From positions 1,488,001 to 1,552,000 of the forward strand of contig OY744472.1 of the NCBI GenBank assembly GCA_963556145.1: 64,000 bases of DNA, read 5' to 3'. Origin of the DNA: Hygrocybe punicea. Its lineage: Eukaryota > Basidiomycota > Agaricomycetes > Agaricales > Hygrophoraceae. The translations under genes were made by a program, and so were the position numbers. A model generated the notes under the pieces. It worked only from the letters and a program-made list of their open reading frames with translations, ran no database searches and had not been told where the DNA came from. Shown here in pieces: positions 31,289 to 42,519 of the stretch. Each line of letters starts with the position of its first letter. Position 1 is the stretch's first letter.

Positions 31289-31443
31289 TGGAGTGGTAGC
31301 GAGTGCCTAGTCACGTGATGAGGCTCCCACGGTTCGTTGTAGATAGATCCCTGTCAGTAGTCAGTCCCAATCAAGCCTTCCTCGCCAGCTCTCCAGCGAG
31401 ACTCTCCAGCTAGCCCCCGGAGCGGTACCTCCGTACCACTCCA
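31289..31443 (+). repeat. LTR 2 (middle) of the composite
   Basis: 155 bp, TGGAGTGGTAGCG to CCACTCCA, clearly related to but diverged from LTRs 1 and 3. Preceded by a CT-rich run (31190-31242) and the purine tract GAGGGAGGGGGG; followed by TGGTGATGAGAG. Confidence 0.78.
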
Positions 31444-31746
31444 ACGTGGTGATGAGAGTGTTCTTCGACTCCACGCCTCTCTCTTTTTTCTCTCGGGTTC
31501 CCACTCCTTACGACTTTCTCGCGAGACGACCTTTTTTCGGCCTCAGCTGCGCAACCGCGCATTTTCTCTTCACTCACGGCCGTACAACACTCAAATTACC
31601 CCCCGGTGCACATGTTCAACCCAATAGGGCCCCGCGTCGCCCCCCGTTGACCCAAAAAACACGCCCGCGACCCTTCTCAGCACCCAAGCGGCAGGCCACG
31701 TCACTTTTTTCGACCCCCCGAATTTCCACTTTCCCTAGACCCAGCT

Positions 31747-32667
31747 ATGTCCACACGACCCCCCGCAACTTCGTTCGACGTTCCGGAGCCCCGCGTTCCC
31801 CATCAGGATCCCACATGGCCCGCTACTGCGAGTTTTGGACAACCCAACGAAAATCGCATCGCCGCCGCGCGGACCCCGTTTTTTTTCATGCACCCCGGAC
31901 CCAAAATGCACGCGTTCGACTCCCCGCACCCTTGGCTCATCTGCCAGAACCCCCCGTCGCGCCTCGTCGTCTCAAACGAACCGCCCCGCACCTTTTGGTC
32001 GCCCCATGGATCTGCCACGTCACCATTGTTAGACCCCCCGTTTCTCGTCACCCCCACCCCTACACGGACCCATTCGACTCCCCGCACACTCGTCCCACCG
32101 GCCAGGACCCCCCGTTCCCCTCCATTGTGCCAAACGAACCCCCACCGTCGTTTTCGGACACCCGAGCCACGCGCCACGTCACCTCGCGCGGCCCCGTTCT
32201 GCCAGCACAACCGGCCCCAGACCAGCTCACCAAACTCGCGGCCCACCCCCCAGAGCACCCTGCGTCTCGCTAACGCCCCGAACGAGCCCCCACCGCCGTT
32301 TTTGGTCACACCACGGATTCGTCGCGCCCCCCCGCCGGACCCCAGTTCTTTCGTGTACCCCAGCCCCACACGGACCCATACGACCTCCCGTGCCCTCGTT
32401 CCACCGGCCAGGACCCCCGTTCCCTTTCGTCGCACCAAACGAACCCCCGCCGTCACCTCCAGACACCCCAGCCCCGCGCCACGTCACCACCGCGCGGCTC
32501 CGTTCTGCCAACGTAGCCGGCCCCGGGTCGACTCACGACACTCGCGGCCCACCCGTTCACCATCCCGGAGCACCCCACCTCCCTCCAATACCGCGAGTGG
32601 ACTGTGCCCGCCGTTCCCAGACCCCCACCGCGTTCCGCCACGTCACAACCCCCCGGCCAGTTCCTAA
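31747..32667 (+). CDS. Proline/histidine-rich ORF, interior 2 of the composite
   Basis: 306 residues starting MSTRPPATSFDVPEP. Tandemly repeated phrases such as TPTRTHSTPRTLVPPARTP and SPTRTHTTSRALVPPARTP occur about 110 residues apart. The start resembles MPRRPPATLFNIPRAP of the element at 36155, so the frame is shared between family members. Other frames on both strands are also open because of the composition; coding is therefore only tentative. Confidence 0.35.
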   Translation: MSTRPPATSFDVPEPRVPHQDPTWPATASFGQPNENRIAAARTPFFFMHPGPKMHAFDSPHPWLICQNPPSRLVVSNEPPRTFWSPHGSATSPLLDPPFLVTPTPTRTHSTPRTLVPPARTPRSPPLCQTNPHRRFRTPEPRATSPRAAPFCQHNRPQTSSPNSRPTPQSTLRLANAPNEPPPPFLVTPRIRRAPPPDPSSFVYPSPTRTHTTSRALVPPARTPVPFRRTKRTPAVTSRHPSPAPRHHRAAPFCQRSRPRVDSRHSRPTRSPSRSTPPPSNTASGLCPPFPDPHRVPPRHNPPASS

Positions 32668-33274
32668 CACCATACCTGGCCCCGCGAACCCTCGTTCAGC
32701 TCCCTGCGGCATCGTTCTCGACCTGGACGAGCCACCCCGATCTCTTCGCGTGATACGCCAACCCCCTCCGCGTCGGGATACCATGCCCTTGTTAAGTACA
32801 ACCCTATGCCCCGTCAGTATTATAGCTTTTATTATAGCCTCGTCCCCCGTTCCCCCGATACTGGATGTCAATCACAGTCTACCTACACGCCGTCACTACA
32901 CTACGTTCACGCACCCGTTTACCCGATCTCTGCCAATACAGTTATATTTTGGACCACCTGAACCTTCACACTGTGCTAAGTACTTGCTAGGACGATTCGA
33001 GGGATCTTTGGCCTTGCGTTGTGAGCCCGAACCCTTGCGAGGGAGGCATTCGAAGAGTTTTGAGTTTGAGGAGAGTCTTGTATAGTCTGGTCATCTACCG
33101 CCCCCTGCGCGAGGACGACTTCCCGCTTCACGATATAAGGCCCTGGCCTTGATTCGAGGCATTCTGAGGGACTGGGAGTTGTGGCTTGAGAGTTTTTTGG
33201 TCAGTTTTGTTTGTTTCGTGTTCTTTTCTGTAGCAGTTGGCGACGAGGGCGTCGCCATGAGGAAAAGGGGCACT

Positions 33275-33431
33275 TGGAGTAGTGGGACCTGCCAGTCACG
33301 TGACCAGGCTCCCATGGTTTGACCTAGTTAGTAGCCTTCCAGATGTAGTAGTCAGTCCATCCTTCCTATCCAGTCGACCTTTCCCTCGAGTCCTGCGTGA
33401 GCCCCCGGAGTGGTACCTCGGTACCACTCCA
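33275..33431 (+). repeat. LTR 3 of the composite
   Basis: 157 bp, one base different from LTR 1 (ATGG for ACGG). Followed by the duplication CCGT. Confidence 0.82.
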
Positions 33432-33599
33432 CCGTACCCGTACCCATGAATACCTGTACCCATCACCGCGGGTACGGGTTTTGTGCCAGATCTTTTTTTT
33501 CCTACCCGTACCTGACCCGTACCCGTACCCGTAGCGGGTAACCCGCAGGTCTCACACTCGCGACACCGGACATGCACGCCCTTTGACCTCACGACACCG

Positions 33600-34060
33600 G
33601 ACATGTGTCAATTGACGCATGCCATGTGAGCACAAGGTGGAATGGGTGTGGGTGCGGGCCCGGTGCAGTGGAGTTGGTGGGTGGGCACAAAGCCGGGTGA
33701 TGCGTCGTTGGACGCGTGGGCCGGTGGACGCGTGGGCTGGTGGACGCGAGGTGAACGGGGGTGGTGGGCACAAAGCCAGCTGATGCGTCATTGGACGCGT
33801 GGGCCGGTGGACGCGTGGGCTGGTGGACACAAGGTGAATGGGGGTGGTTGTCTTCGGGCGCTCTGGCTCATTGCCGACTGGTATGTGGGGGGCCTAGGAT
33901 GAGTCTTGAGCCCCGTCATCTTTCTTGGTGCCTATCACCTCATGAACGACGTCGACGCGTCAGGGCGTGTTCGCGAGGTATGGAATTAGTCAATGTCAAT
34001 GTAGGTAGAATCTAGATACGTACCGGGGCCGGTAGGTGGGTGCACCACCCTCCCGGCCAT
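33600..34060. repeat. Dispersed GTCAATTGAC repeat copy within the hAT-type element
   Basis: Contains TGTCAATTGACGCATG, two tandem GGACGCGTGGGCYGGTGGAC units (about 33700-33830), a CGCGAGGTA block and GGTGGGTGCACCACCCTCC. The inverted order of blocks relative to 3190-3265 shows a family shared with the left of the window. Confidence 0.55.
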
Positions 34061-34862
34061 GCTCTCCATTGCCGTTGTCGTGGTCTTCGTCACCGTGGTC
34101 TTCTATTTTGTTGTCGTGGTCGTTGTGGTTGGATTGTTGCGGTTGCGTTTGAACCCGACGCATCATTCATGTGACTGAATGTCACGGGTTACCCATCGCG
34201 GGTACGGGTAATCGCACGGGTACAAATTGCTGTACCCGTACCCGCACCTGTGGCTGTACCCGCGGCAATACCCGCGGGTTTACCCGTACCCGTGCAATAC
34301 ACTAGTCCGGAGATCCCCTCTCCAGTGTCAACTACTCAACCCTGCGCTGTGGACATCTAGTCATTTTCAAGCCAGAAGGTGAACTCATAAGAATCAGAAA
34401 TGAAGAAACAAGCGACGACATTTTCCTTGATGATACACTGTCTGCTGTGACTGACTCCCTGATCTCTAAACCCAGTGGCCAGGTGACATGCCTGAATTGG
34501 GATGGCTACAATCTGGAGGATGAATTGAGGTGGAAAAATGACTTCTATAGCGAAGTCCAGGTTTGACTTTTCTTCCTTTTGACCTTTGACACTCACCCAA
34601 GCAGACTTATGTGTATGGACTGGCCTCTACCCATCTCAATCTCAACTCCACATTCCCAAAGCAGGATGCCATGAAGGTGCAGATGGTCTTTGATGAGGTC
34701 AGTTCAGTGATATAAATTTTCTCATGTAATGGCTGATGATCCACTTAGGTGAGGAAAAAATACCCAATCCTTCATAGATACCACAACAATTGGCCAATCA
34801 CCGATCTCCTCTGCATCTATTTGAAGAATGCCTCACACCGGTTGATGAAAACAAAGAAATAA

Positions 34863-36154
34863 TTGGTACCTACATTGATAAGGACATCTTTGACCATCTC
34901 TAGTTCTTCTAGCCTTAGCCAGTTTACAGAATCAGCAGCCAGCAGACCACGCTTTGGTAGAATAGCTACAAATTTTCTTTACATGTCATAAACAATGCTG
35001 TGGTTTTTTTATTGTATGTGTGAGCACCACGAGAAACAAAAGCAGCAGCAGTGGCAACAGCAACTGATAAAAGCTGGCTACAGGTGCAGTAAGGCTATCT
35101 TTGATCATCTACTAGTCTTCCAGCCTTACCAAGTTTCCACAGAACCAGTGGCCAGTGGACCATGATTCGGTAGAATAGTTACACACTCCTGGCAATATAC
35201 ACTCCTTCCCTCCTCACAGAATGCTGCATTCAATGTTTTTTTCTCTTGCCAATTCAACCATTTGGCATGTCTGTTCTTGTCATTGATGCTTCCATCTTAC
35301 ATCACATCTTACATCATGTTTCTACCATGTTCGGGTAAGCAACTTTGTACAGACAGTTCATTGATGCTCTTACCAGCTCCTAAGATCTCAAAACAAAATG
35401 AGTGTTCCATTCACCATCATTTGGGGGGATTTTTTTAGCAAGAAGCATGGAAGTGTCCACATGGTGACTGACGAATCATCTGGCATTGCCACTTAAAAGC
35501 CCTCCAGATCAACAAAATTTGGAGTGCAATTGTTAGGTATGTTCTTTTTTTGCTCTTCTTGAATTGAAACAGGAAGGTGATGCCTGACAGGTCTAGTTGG
35601 CATGGTGAAAGTGGGAATGACTGGCTCAGAAGAGGTCATCTCACTGTCAATGTCAAGCGGATGGATGGTTCACACATGACAACAGTGCATGTATATTATT
35701 GTGATGAAGCATACTTTGAAATGTAAGAAGGTCTCATCTACACAAATATGCATATATACTGCCCTTACAATGAAGTATGAAAAGGTGCAGGGCATGGGAT
35801 GGATGGTGAAGAGGGTGCAGTGGTGCTGAGAGGGTCAAGTATAGAAGTATGAAAATCCACTGCTGTATCAGCGGCGGAAGCGGGCCTCTGAGTGGCCACC
35901 AAGTGGGCCTCTGAGCGGGCCGCTCAGTGGGCTGCTGAATATCTGGAAGCCAGATAATATAAATTTCTGGCTGGGTATCTGGAAGTCAGAAACTGAAGCA
36001 AATAATTTATATTTCCTGATTAATATCTTCTGTCCTAATAGTCTTCTGTCCTAATAGTTGATTTATTTTTTAGACAAATATTATTAATTTTTGCAGAATT
36101 TCTGGTTGGTATCTATGGCTCAGATATGCTAAACAATTGAGTTGATATCTACAT
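34863..36154. other. Intergenic, possible small exons only
   Basis: Two short conserved-looking frames are present: MSVPFTIIWGDFFSKKHGSV (35397-35495, stop TAA) and, after an intron-like GTATGTTC...ACAG gap, KVMPDRSSWHGESGNDWLRR to CDEAYFEM (about 35573-35727). They could be remnants of one small gene. A repeated block (TCTAGTYTTCYAGCCTTA..CAGTTT..CAGAA) appears at about 34900 and 35110. No domain recognised. Confidence 0.3.
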
Positions 36155-38752
36155 TGTAGTAGGAGGTCACGTGATAGGATCCCACAGTTCGTAGGACTAC
36201 ATAGTAGAGATCACACTGTAGTAGACACTCAGCCTATTCCACTACGATGCACCTATGACACTCTGAGTGGGCACCCCCTGCCCACTCCATCTGGTGATGA
36301 GAGTGAGATTCGACTCACATTTGCTTTTTCTCACCATTCTCAGCCTTTTGAGCTTTTTTACTGGTTTTCTTATGCCTACGATTTTTTCACATGGCTCACC
36401 ACACACAGTTGCGGAGCAACCCTCGTTTTTCATCCAACACAGGCTACACACGCGCTCGCTCAATGCCCCACCTCCTGTTCCAACAAAACGAGACCTGAAG
36501 TCCCCTCACGTCGACCCAAAAGCGCCGTATTGCAGTCGCACAGACCCACCACATCACCAGGTCAGACCCGCGATTTTTTTTTGACATTGCCAGCCCCAGC
36601 CATGCCCAGACGACCCCCTGCAACATTGTTCAACATTCCTAGGGCCCCGCATACCCCATGTACGCCCCACACAAGCAATCCCCTTGCCATTTTAAAGCCC
36701 CACATTTCACCACGTCACCAGATGTCTCGCCCCCATTTCCCAGATACCCAAGTCCTTAGTCCATCCAACCAACCCCATGAACCCCCGTTCAACGTAACAC
36801 ACACCTCCGTCCCCTCACGTCACCCCAGACAAGCTGTAGCCAGCCTTTATGGCCATCCAGCGACGCGCCACGTCACCAAAAGTTCAACGCTCATTTTCCA
36901 TGTACCCAAGCCCTTCAACACACGCTCGATGCGCCTTTTCACTAACAGACCATGTCCCAGAGCTCTGCACACCCCCATGTACACCCCACATGAGCCAACC
37001 TCGCCATTTTGGAGCCCCTGCGTTTTGCCACGTCACCAAAGTTTGACCCCCATTTTCATGTAATCAAGCTCTTCAGCACATGCACTCAGCCCCATGAACC
37101 CCCATTCCATGTACCAGACATCCCCATTTCTGTTCATCGTCCCAAATGAATGGTCACCGATGTAGAGACTCAACATCCCTCTCAGTCCGTATCGTCGATA
37201 TATCACAAATCCGGACGAACCCGACGCCTCCAATCGATTCCCATTCCAACCCAACATAACCCGACGTGACGTGACCCGATGTGACCGATGTGACCCAACA
37301 CATGCCGCTTTGTGATGGCTGCTTTTGGACCAAATCCGGCAGCCTCAGAAGCCCTGGAGTTCTAATAATAGGAGACGGATCTCATCGGACTTGATCCCTG
37401 ACTTTGGACTTGCCCTATATACCCATCCCCTCGTCCCTTTGGAGATATATGTGAGATTTCAGATCTTTTTCTTGGATATTCCTTTTCCCCTTTATTTTCC
37501 TGTCTATGTCACTTTGCAACCCCCCTTTCCACATCCCCATTCCATCTTCTCTCATTCCATCTTCTTTTTTGTAGTTTCTATCGGCCGAAATAGACATGTC
37601 CGAAAGTAGACTACACACTCATGTACTATAAAAATGGTCCCCAACAACCATACAAAAAAAAGAGATACCCTTAGTCCCCATTTTCTTATAGTCAGATTCA
37701 TGTTTTAATCCCTTAAAATGCTCATCCTCATAGACCCTTAGCTTTTTTATAGTTCACTTCATCGTCTTTATTATTGTTCCATCATTCATTCATCATTTCC
37801 AACCCAACCCGACCTGATCTGCCGTACCCGACATCGTCGGCATTGTCAGGTTCTTTATTATTTATCCGTTTTCAGTCCGTTCATCACCGGATTCATCATT
37901 ACTTGTCCAGTTTTACACAGCGGCTTTACTTTTACTTACATTCCCGTCCTTTTACTACTATCCCCGACACTGATGATCCACAGTCACTTCTACGCTGACA
38001 CCCCTCAGGTTAGGATCATCTTTCTTTATATTGTTCTGAAGCCACCAAGAACCCGCATCTACACCGACCTTTACAGCCACCCCATGGACCCACCGTGCGA
38101 CCGTTAGTGGACCCCCGGTTATTCGTCATCTGCCCACACAAATGCACTCGCTCAACCCCCCACATCCACATCCTATGCCCTAAAGCACCGAGTATCCCTT
38201 TCACCACCCCACATGAGCCACCTCCACCGTTTTTGAAGCCCCCAGAGTTTTTCCACATTATCATCAGTTCACCCCCAGTTTTTTGTACATTCCCCGCCCC
38301 ACATTTTTCCTTTCGGCTCCCTGCGACACCCGAGGTCCTACTGCTTCCACTGTGTTCACCTACCCCCACCCCATGCCACACCACCCTTCACAAGACCCCC
38401 ACATTTTTCGCAAGTTATGCTCTGAGCACAGGCGATTCGGTCAATAAGCGGCACTCTTAAGCTGGTGGTGGCATCCACTGGGGGGAGTGCCAGTTGGCAG
38501 CATTTCATAAGTCCTCGATGGGGTTAGAGTTTGAGTTAGAGTTTTGGGATCTTTGTGAGTTTTGGTTTTTTTGGCTTCAGTGGCGAGGACACAACTGTTT
38601 TTTTCAAGGGGGGTAGATGTAGTAGGAGGTCACGTGATAGGATCCCATGGTTTGTAGGACTACTTAGTAGAGATCACACTATAGTAGACTCTCAGCCTAT
38701 TCCACTACAATGCGCCTATGACACTCTGAGTGGGCACCCCCTGCCCACTCCA
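36155..38752 (+). mobile_element. Short-LTR element with proline-rich interior
   Basis: Direct LTRs of 135 bp at 36155-36289 and 38618-38752 (TGTAGTAGGAGGTCACGTGA to CCACTCCA), differing at about six positions. The 5' LTR is followed by TC and TGGTGATGAGAGTGAGATTCG, the 3' LTR preceded by AAGGGGGGTAGA. CACGTGA and CCACTCCA are shared with the composite element. The flanks (ACAT and AAGT) do not match, so the target duplication is lost or the element is a recombinant. No pol. Confidence 0.75.
36602..37063 (+). CDS. Proline/histidine-rich ORF of the 36155 element
   Basis: 153 residues, MPRRPPATLFNIPRAPHTPC onward, Pro/His/Thr-rich, ending TPIFM. It aligns in style and start with MSTRPPATSFDVPEPRVPH at 31747. 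Probably the truncated gag-position ORF of this element; similar peptide fragments continue to about 38460 in other frames (HEPPPPFLKPPEFFH). No domain. Confidence 0.35.
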   Translation: MPRRPPATLFNIPRAPHTPCTPHTSNPLAILKPHISPRHQMSRPHFPDTQVLSPSNQPHEPPFNVTHTSVPSRHPRQAVASLYGHPATRHVTKSSTLIFHVPKPFNTRSMRLFTNRPCPRALHTPMYTPHEPTSPFWSPCVLPRHQSLTPIFM

Positions 38753-40818
38753 AAGTTACAGATATTGGTAGGTCTATGATCGTGCAGGCTATAGTTTTGG
38801 TCAATTTTGAGGGTATATGCAGAGAGGTGTGATTACAGAATAGCAATCTTCTTTTGGGGGAAAAAACATGCAGGGGTTTTTTCAAACCTGAAACCAAAGT
38901 CCAGACTTAAACAAGAAGTCCAATGAGCTGTGAGGGGGGTGGGCCAAGCAGCAGGTCGGGCATGGGGCTTCTTTATTAGGATGTGAATTATGCGTCAAGC
39001 TGATTGTAATGAGGTGGAGTGGTTGACGAAGATGCCTACTGCCAGAGGAGTGGTAGGTGGGGAATTGGCTAAAAAGGTAGTGGGGGGGTGGGAGAAAGAA
39101 AAGATGGCCACTGAGAGGAACAGAGGGATATCTTAGATAGCAATGAGTGAAGGTGCGAGGCTGAGAGCCTTGGACCTTAACTCACCCAATTCATACATAG
39201 ACTTAATTCTAATTTACCCTTGTTTCTCGTGTTTTTAGAAAGCAAAATATTTTAAGAATTTGACCAGTTTTCTGGATGGCAAATACCGACCCAAAATAAG
39301 GAAAACAATAAGAGCAAGAATAACTAGACTTTTTGGAAGCTCTATTTTGTCTAGATATCTTTATTTTCTGTACAATATATGTATCAGGGATAACAATAAA
39401 AATAGTAAGTCATTATCTACACATTATTTAAAACAGAGATATCTTCCCACATCTCTCATGATAGAATAGAATAGAATAGAATTGGCTGTGTCATAAGGTG
39501 GAGTTGCCAGCCTGATACTGGTGTGTGTTGCAGAAAAAAAATAATTTAAAAAATAATTTAAAAATAATTGCTTTTACCTGGGGTTCAGAATTTGCACCTT
39601 GTGTTCATGGCTTACAACTAGATAAATCCCTATAAAATCGTAAGAGGTTCTCCGCATATCCTGCTACAACTTTGCCTGCAAACGCTAAGGATTTCAACCT
39701 AAATTAGAATCATGGTTGAATATTCATAAAATGTTGTCAGTAAATTAATACTGAGTCCAGTTGAACTCAAAATGCTTCGCCTCTGCAGGAGGACTTGTTG
39801 TACATCATGTGGAGAGATATATGGAAAGTCCTGAAAATTTATTGAGTAGTATATGAAGACAAATTTACCAAATCCATGAATTGCTGAAAACCTTATGCTG
39901 TTTGGTTTGACAAAGATTTTTGGCACCTAATTTTTTCTAAATAAAATCCCTCTAGAGTAAAGGTAGTAGTGTGAGGTTAATAGAAAACATGGGGCATTTT
40001 TTGAGAATTTCATATGCCATTATTGTGAAGATATAGTCAACATCCCACATTGTACAAGTTACTGAGCAAGCTGCAGTATGTTGACTTTAACATAGGGGCA
40101 GCTTTACATTTTATATTTTTAAAATATTTGACATTTTCTCTAGGTCCTATACTACAATTCACATCTATACTTCAAAGAGATTAGACTACATCTCTGCTCA
40201 AGAAAAATCAAATACAAAACACTGGAAATGCTTGGTATTCTGCTTTAATAATTCATGGTGCTAGCAAGGCAGGATACAGATGCTAGAATACAGCAGCTAT
40301 AATGGAAGGTAAAGAAGAGTGATAAATGGTTAATTTGAAGACAAGTAAGTTAAGAAAGCATATTTTGGTGTGACATTTTTTTCCAATGACCAGAAACATC
40401 ATTTTTCTTCCATTAAATAAAGTACTGAAAATCTATTGTGTACCTGCAATGAGTCATTTTACTTGGTTTTTAAATTAAATATTTACTATAGTCTAATCAT
40501 GCTTGAATTAGCTTTTGAGTGACAATTGTCCTCCCACCTTCAGTCAACCGCTGCTTGACTTGGAGCCCATGCGCTCCCTTTGCCACTTCATCCTTTCCCC
40601 TTTGGGGACCTTTTGATCGTTTGTCTCACTTCACCCCTTTTCACCCTTATAAACACTTCTTGAGGTGGACTCCTTTCCCTAGGACTTCCTCTCAGTCTTA
40701 TCTCGAGTAAGCTGTTTTTCTTATTTTTCTTCTTTTCCTCACCTTTTTTTTATTTCTTATTTTCAGTTGTCTTTCCTTTTTGTGCTTCTATTTGTTGTAC
40801 CTCCCATCAATAAATTTC
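38753..40818. other. Intergenic, AT-rich, no gene seen
   Basis: Only short frames. Features noted: a short GAATA microsatellite (about 39460-39482), A-rich runs near 39533-39570, and at 40560-40800 a pyrimidine-rich stretch with CCTTATAAACAC, which could be the TATA box and leader of the 125-codon gene starting at 40819. Confidence 0.4.
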
Positions 40819-40878
40819 ATGACTCATAATGAAGAATTTTCTGAGGTACCAATGCAAACGCAAGGCTCATCTTATAAC

Positions 40879-42519
40879 TAGGCAAATGCACGGATTGGGC
40901 GGATCAGCACGGATCACGGATACGGATCATCTCGGATATGGGTATGGATCAAGATTTCCCGATCCATGCACCCGTGTATCCATAACCAGTCCCTATTTGG
41001 GTAGTGTCACGGTACCTGCTGATACACTATATGTAGCTATAAGAAGGGAAATCCTACAACTACTAAAGGTGAAAAGGTGCAAGGAAGCTTCGGAAAGCCT
41101 ACACTAGTATAGGAAATGAAGGAGAATGAATCAAAGTGAATGAGAAACTCTGGAGAAGTGCTGCGATCAAAACTGGAGTGGTGCGATCAAAATCAAAGAG
41201 TTGCGATAAAATCAAAAGTCGCAGTGAGATCGAAGGGTCGGACAGTGAGAGAACGTGATGGAATGTGAAGAGAATGGAACTAGGATGAGGGGGAAGCTCT
41301 GAGACGAAGGGGGAATGATGGTCTGTCTTGATTCTCCAGGGGTTCTCTGTCTAGTGGCTCATACAGGCAGGTATATAAGCAGTAAGGACAAAGGAAGAGA
41401 GATGAAAGGATGATACTAAAAGGAGATATGTGAGATAAAGGGCATATAGAAGAAAGGATAGGTAGGGAGAACAATAAATGAATACAGAGAACAAAGAGAA
41501 CAAAGGAAATACTTCGGAGTGCGATAACTAAATATCTCCGAAGTCGCAGAAGATCGCAATAGTCGCGATGCGATCGGAAGGTCAAAGAGTGGTAAGTCGC
41601 ATCAAATTGCAAGGAATCGCAAAATATATGAAATTGGAGCTCAGGATGGCTGAGTGCGTATCACCGTGTCACACATCAACATCACCAACCCACAGCTACG
41701 GTGACAACAACAACGAGAACGGCAACAACGACAATGGACAACGATGGGACATGGGGAGAAGGGCAGCAGGAGGGTGGTGCACCCACCCGCCGTTGCAGTA
41801 GACAAGTGTTTTTTTGTCTTTTTTCTTAGCTACTAATTACACAAACGACGACGACAGCAGTACCAACAACACAAACACCACACACCCAACGAAGACGACA
41901 GGCGGCGAGGATGAGGATGACAACGGCGGCCACCACCTCCACCACCATGACCGTGATGAAGGCCACGGCCATCCAACCACCAACATACCTTGCAGATGCG
42001 CAATGTCATGTCAATTGACGTTGGCGCTGCAACCGCGAGGTAACCGGGAGGATGGTGGTGCGCCCACCACCTGGTTGTGGCCAACCCACCCCCCACATCG
42101 CATTCGCATTGAGACCGGGACAATGGGGAGCCCAAATACATCGCTTCGCCGCCTTTTGCCCCAAACCCCACCCCCACTTGGTCAACACCCGCAGCACCCA
42201 TTTCCCGTCCATTTTCGAGCACCCCCAACTCACTTGCACACCACCACAATAACCGGCCATCACCGCTGCCTCAGCCACCATGCGGCCGACCTACCACAAC
42301 ACGTCTGCACTGTGCCCCAAGCACAGTGCAGACCTGTCCTTGGCCTCAGTTACCTCGCACGAGCACACCACACCGTCAATTGACGTTGGCATGGCGAACG
42401 CGAGGTAAATACTTGCCGTATCATATCCGTATCCATGGCTCGGGTACGGATATTGACGGATACAGATACTGATACTGATACCAAATTCGGCACCCACAGA
42501 TGATCCATGCAGTTGCCTA
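40879..42519. mobile_element. hAT-type non-autonomous element, 1.64 kb
   Basis: Termini TAGGCAAATGCACGGAT and (complement of right end) TAGGCAACTGCATGGAT; perfect 8-bp duplication CTTATAAC at 40871-40878 and 42520-42527. Sub-terminal regions are rich in GGATACGGATC/GATCC-like motifs. No transposase. It carries a possible solo LTR (41005-41673) and GTCAATTGAC repeat blocks (42008 and 42375 regions, with GGTGGTGCGCCCACC). Confidence 0.85.
41005..41673. repeat. Possible solo LTR inside the hAT-type element
   Basis: Begins TGTCACGGTACC and ends ACCGTGTCACA, an inverted match of the kind seen at LTR ends. It contains AGGTATATAAGCAG, a TATA-like element. No matching target duplication is visible, so this is tentative. 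Confidence 0.35.

Larger units (their letters stand above)
28571..33431 (+). mobile_element. Three-LTR composite of short-LTR elements
   Basis: Order: LTR 28571-28727, interior 1, LTR 31289-31443, interior 2, LTR 33275-33431. The outer LTRs (157 bp, TGGAGTAGTGGGACC to CCACTCCA) differ at about one base and are flanked by CCGT (28567-28570 and 33432-33435). The middle LTR is a diverged relative (TGGAGTGGTAGCGAG to CCACTCCA). Each LTR is preceded by a purine tract (ATGAGGGAGGGGGG; ATGAGGAAAAGGGG) and the first two are followed by the TGGTGATGAGAG primer site. It may have arisen by recombination between two related elements. No pol. Confidence 0.8.
28525..34304. mobile_element. hAT-type non-autonomous element inside an LTR
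   Basis: Terminal inverted repeats TAGTGTATTGCACGGGTAA and its complement; perfect 8-bp duplication GTCCGGAG at 28517-28524 and 34305-34312. Without the LTR composite inside it (28571-33431) the element is about 915 bp and has no transposase frame. Internally it is rich in ACCCGTACCC repeats and carries a GTCAATTGAC/GGTGGGTGCACCACCC dispersed-repeat segment (33600-34060). TIR and duplication length fit the hAT superfamily. Confidence 0.85.
26032..34324 (+). mobile_element. Short-LTR retrotransposon, non-autonomous, with nested insertions
   Basis: LTRs start TGCAGCAGTTGCTGG and end CCCCTCTCCA: 26032-26194 (163 bp) and 28374-28524 continued at 34305-34324, interrupted by a hAT-type element. 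The target duplication is GTGT (26028-26031 and 34325-34328). A primer-like site TGGTGATGAGAG follows the 5' LTR after a 3-nt spacer, and a purine run GGAGGGGGGT precedes the 3' LTR. The 2.2-kb interior codes only for a short basic start and proline-rich sequence, with no pol. The LTRs differ at about three positions, so the insertion is recent. Confidence 0.82.
25949..34862 (+). pseudogene. Hypothetical 173-aa protein split by nested LTR insertion
   Basis: Exon 25949-26031 plus 34329-34560 (contiguous once the LTR element and one GTGT are removed), then 34605-34697 and 34749-34862. Introns are 44 nt (GTTTGA...GCAG) and 51 nt (GTCAGT...TTAG). The restored frame is 173 codons with no stop: MKFALTGHDSSNVITICQ, then VIFKPEGELIRIRNEETSDD, ending RLMKTKK. 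The exact phase match on both sides of an 8.3-kb insertion is strong evidence that this was a real gene. No known domain; acidic N-terminal half, basic C-terminus. Function unknown. As it stands the reading frame is destroyed. Confidence 0.65.

Noticed and set aside
36151..38756. Target duplication for the 36155-38752 element
   Set aside because: Flanks are ACAT and AAGT; no shift of the boundaries makes them match.
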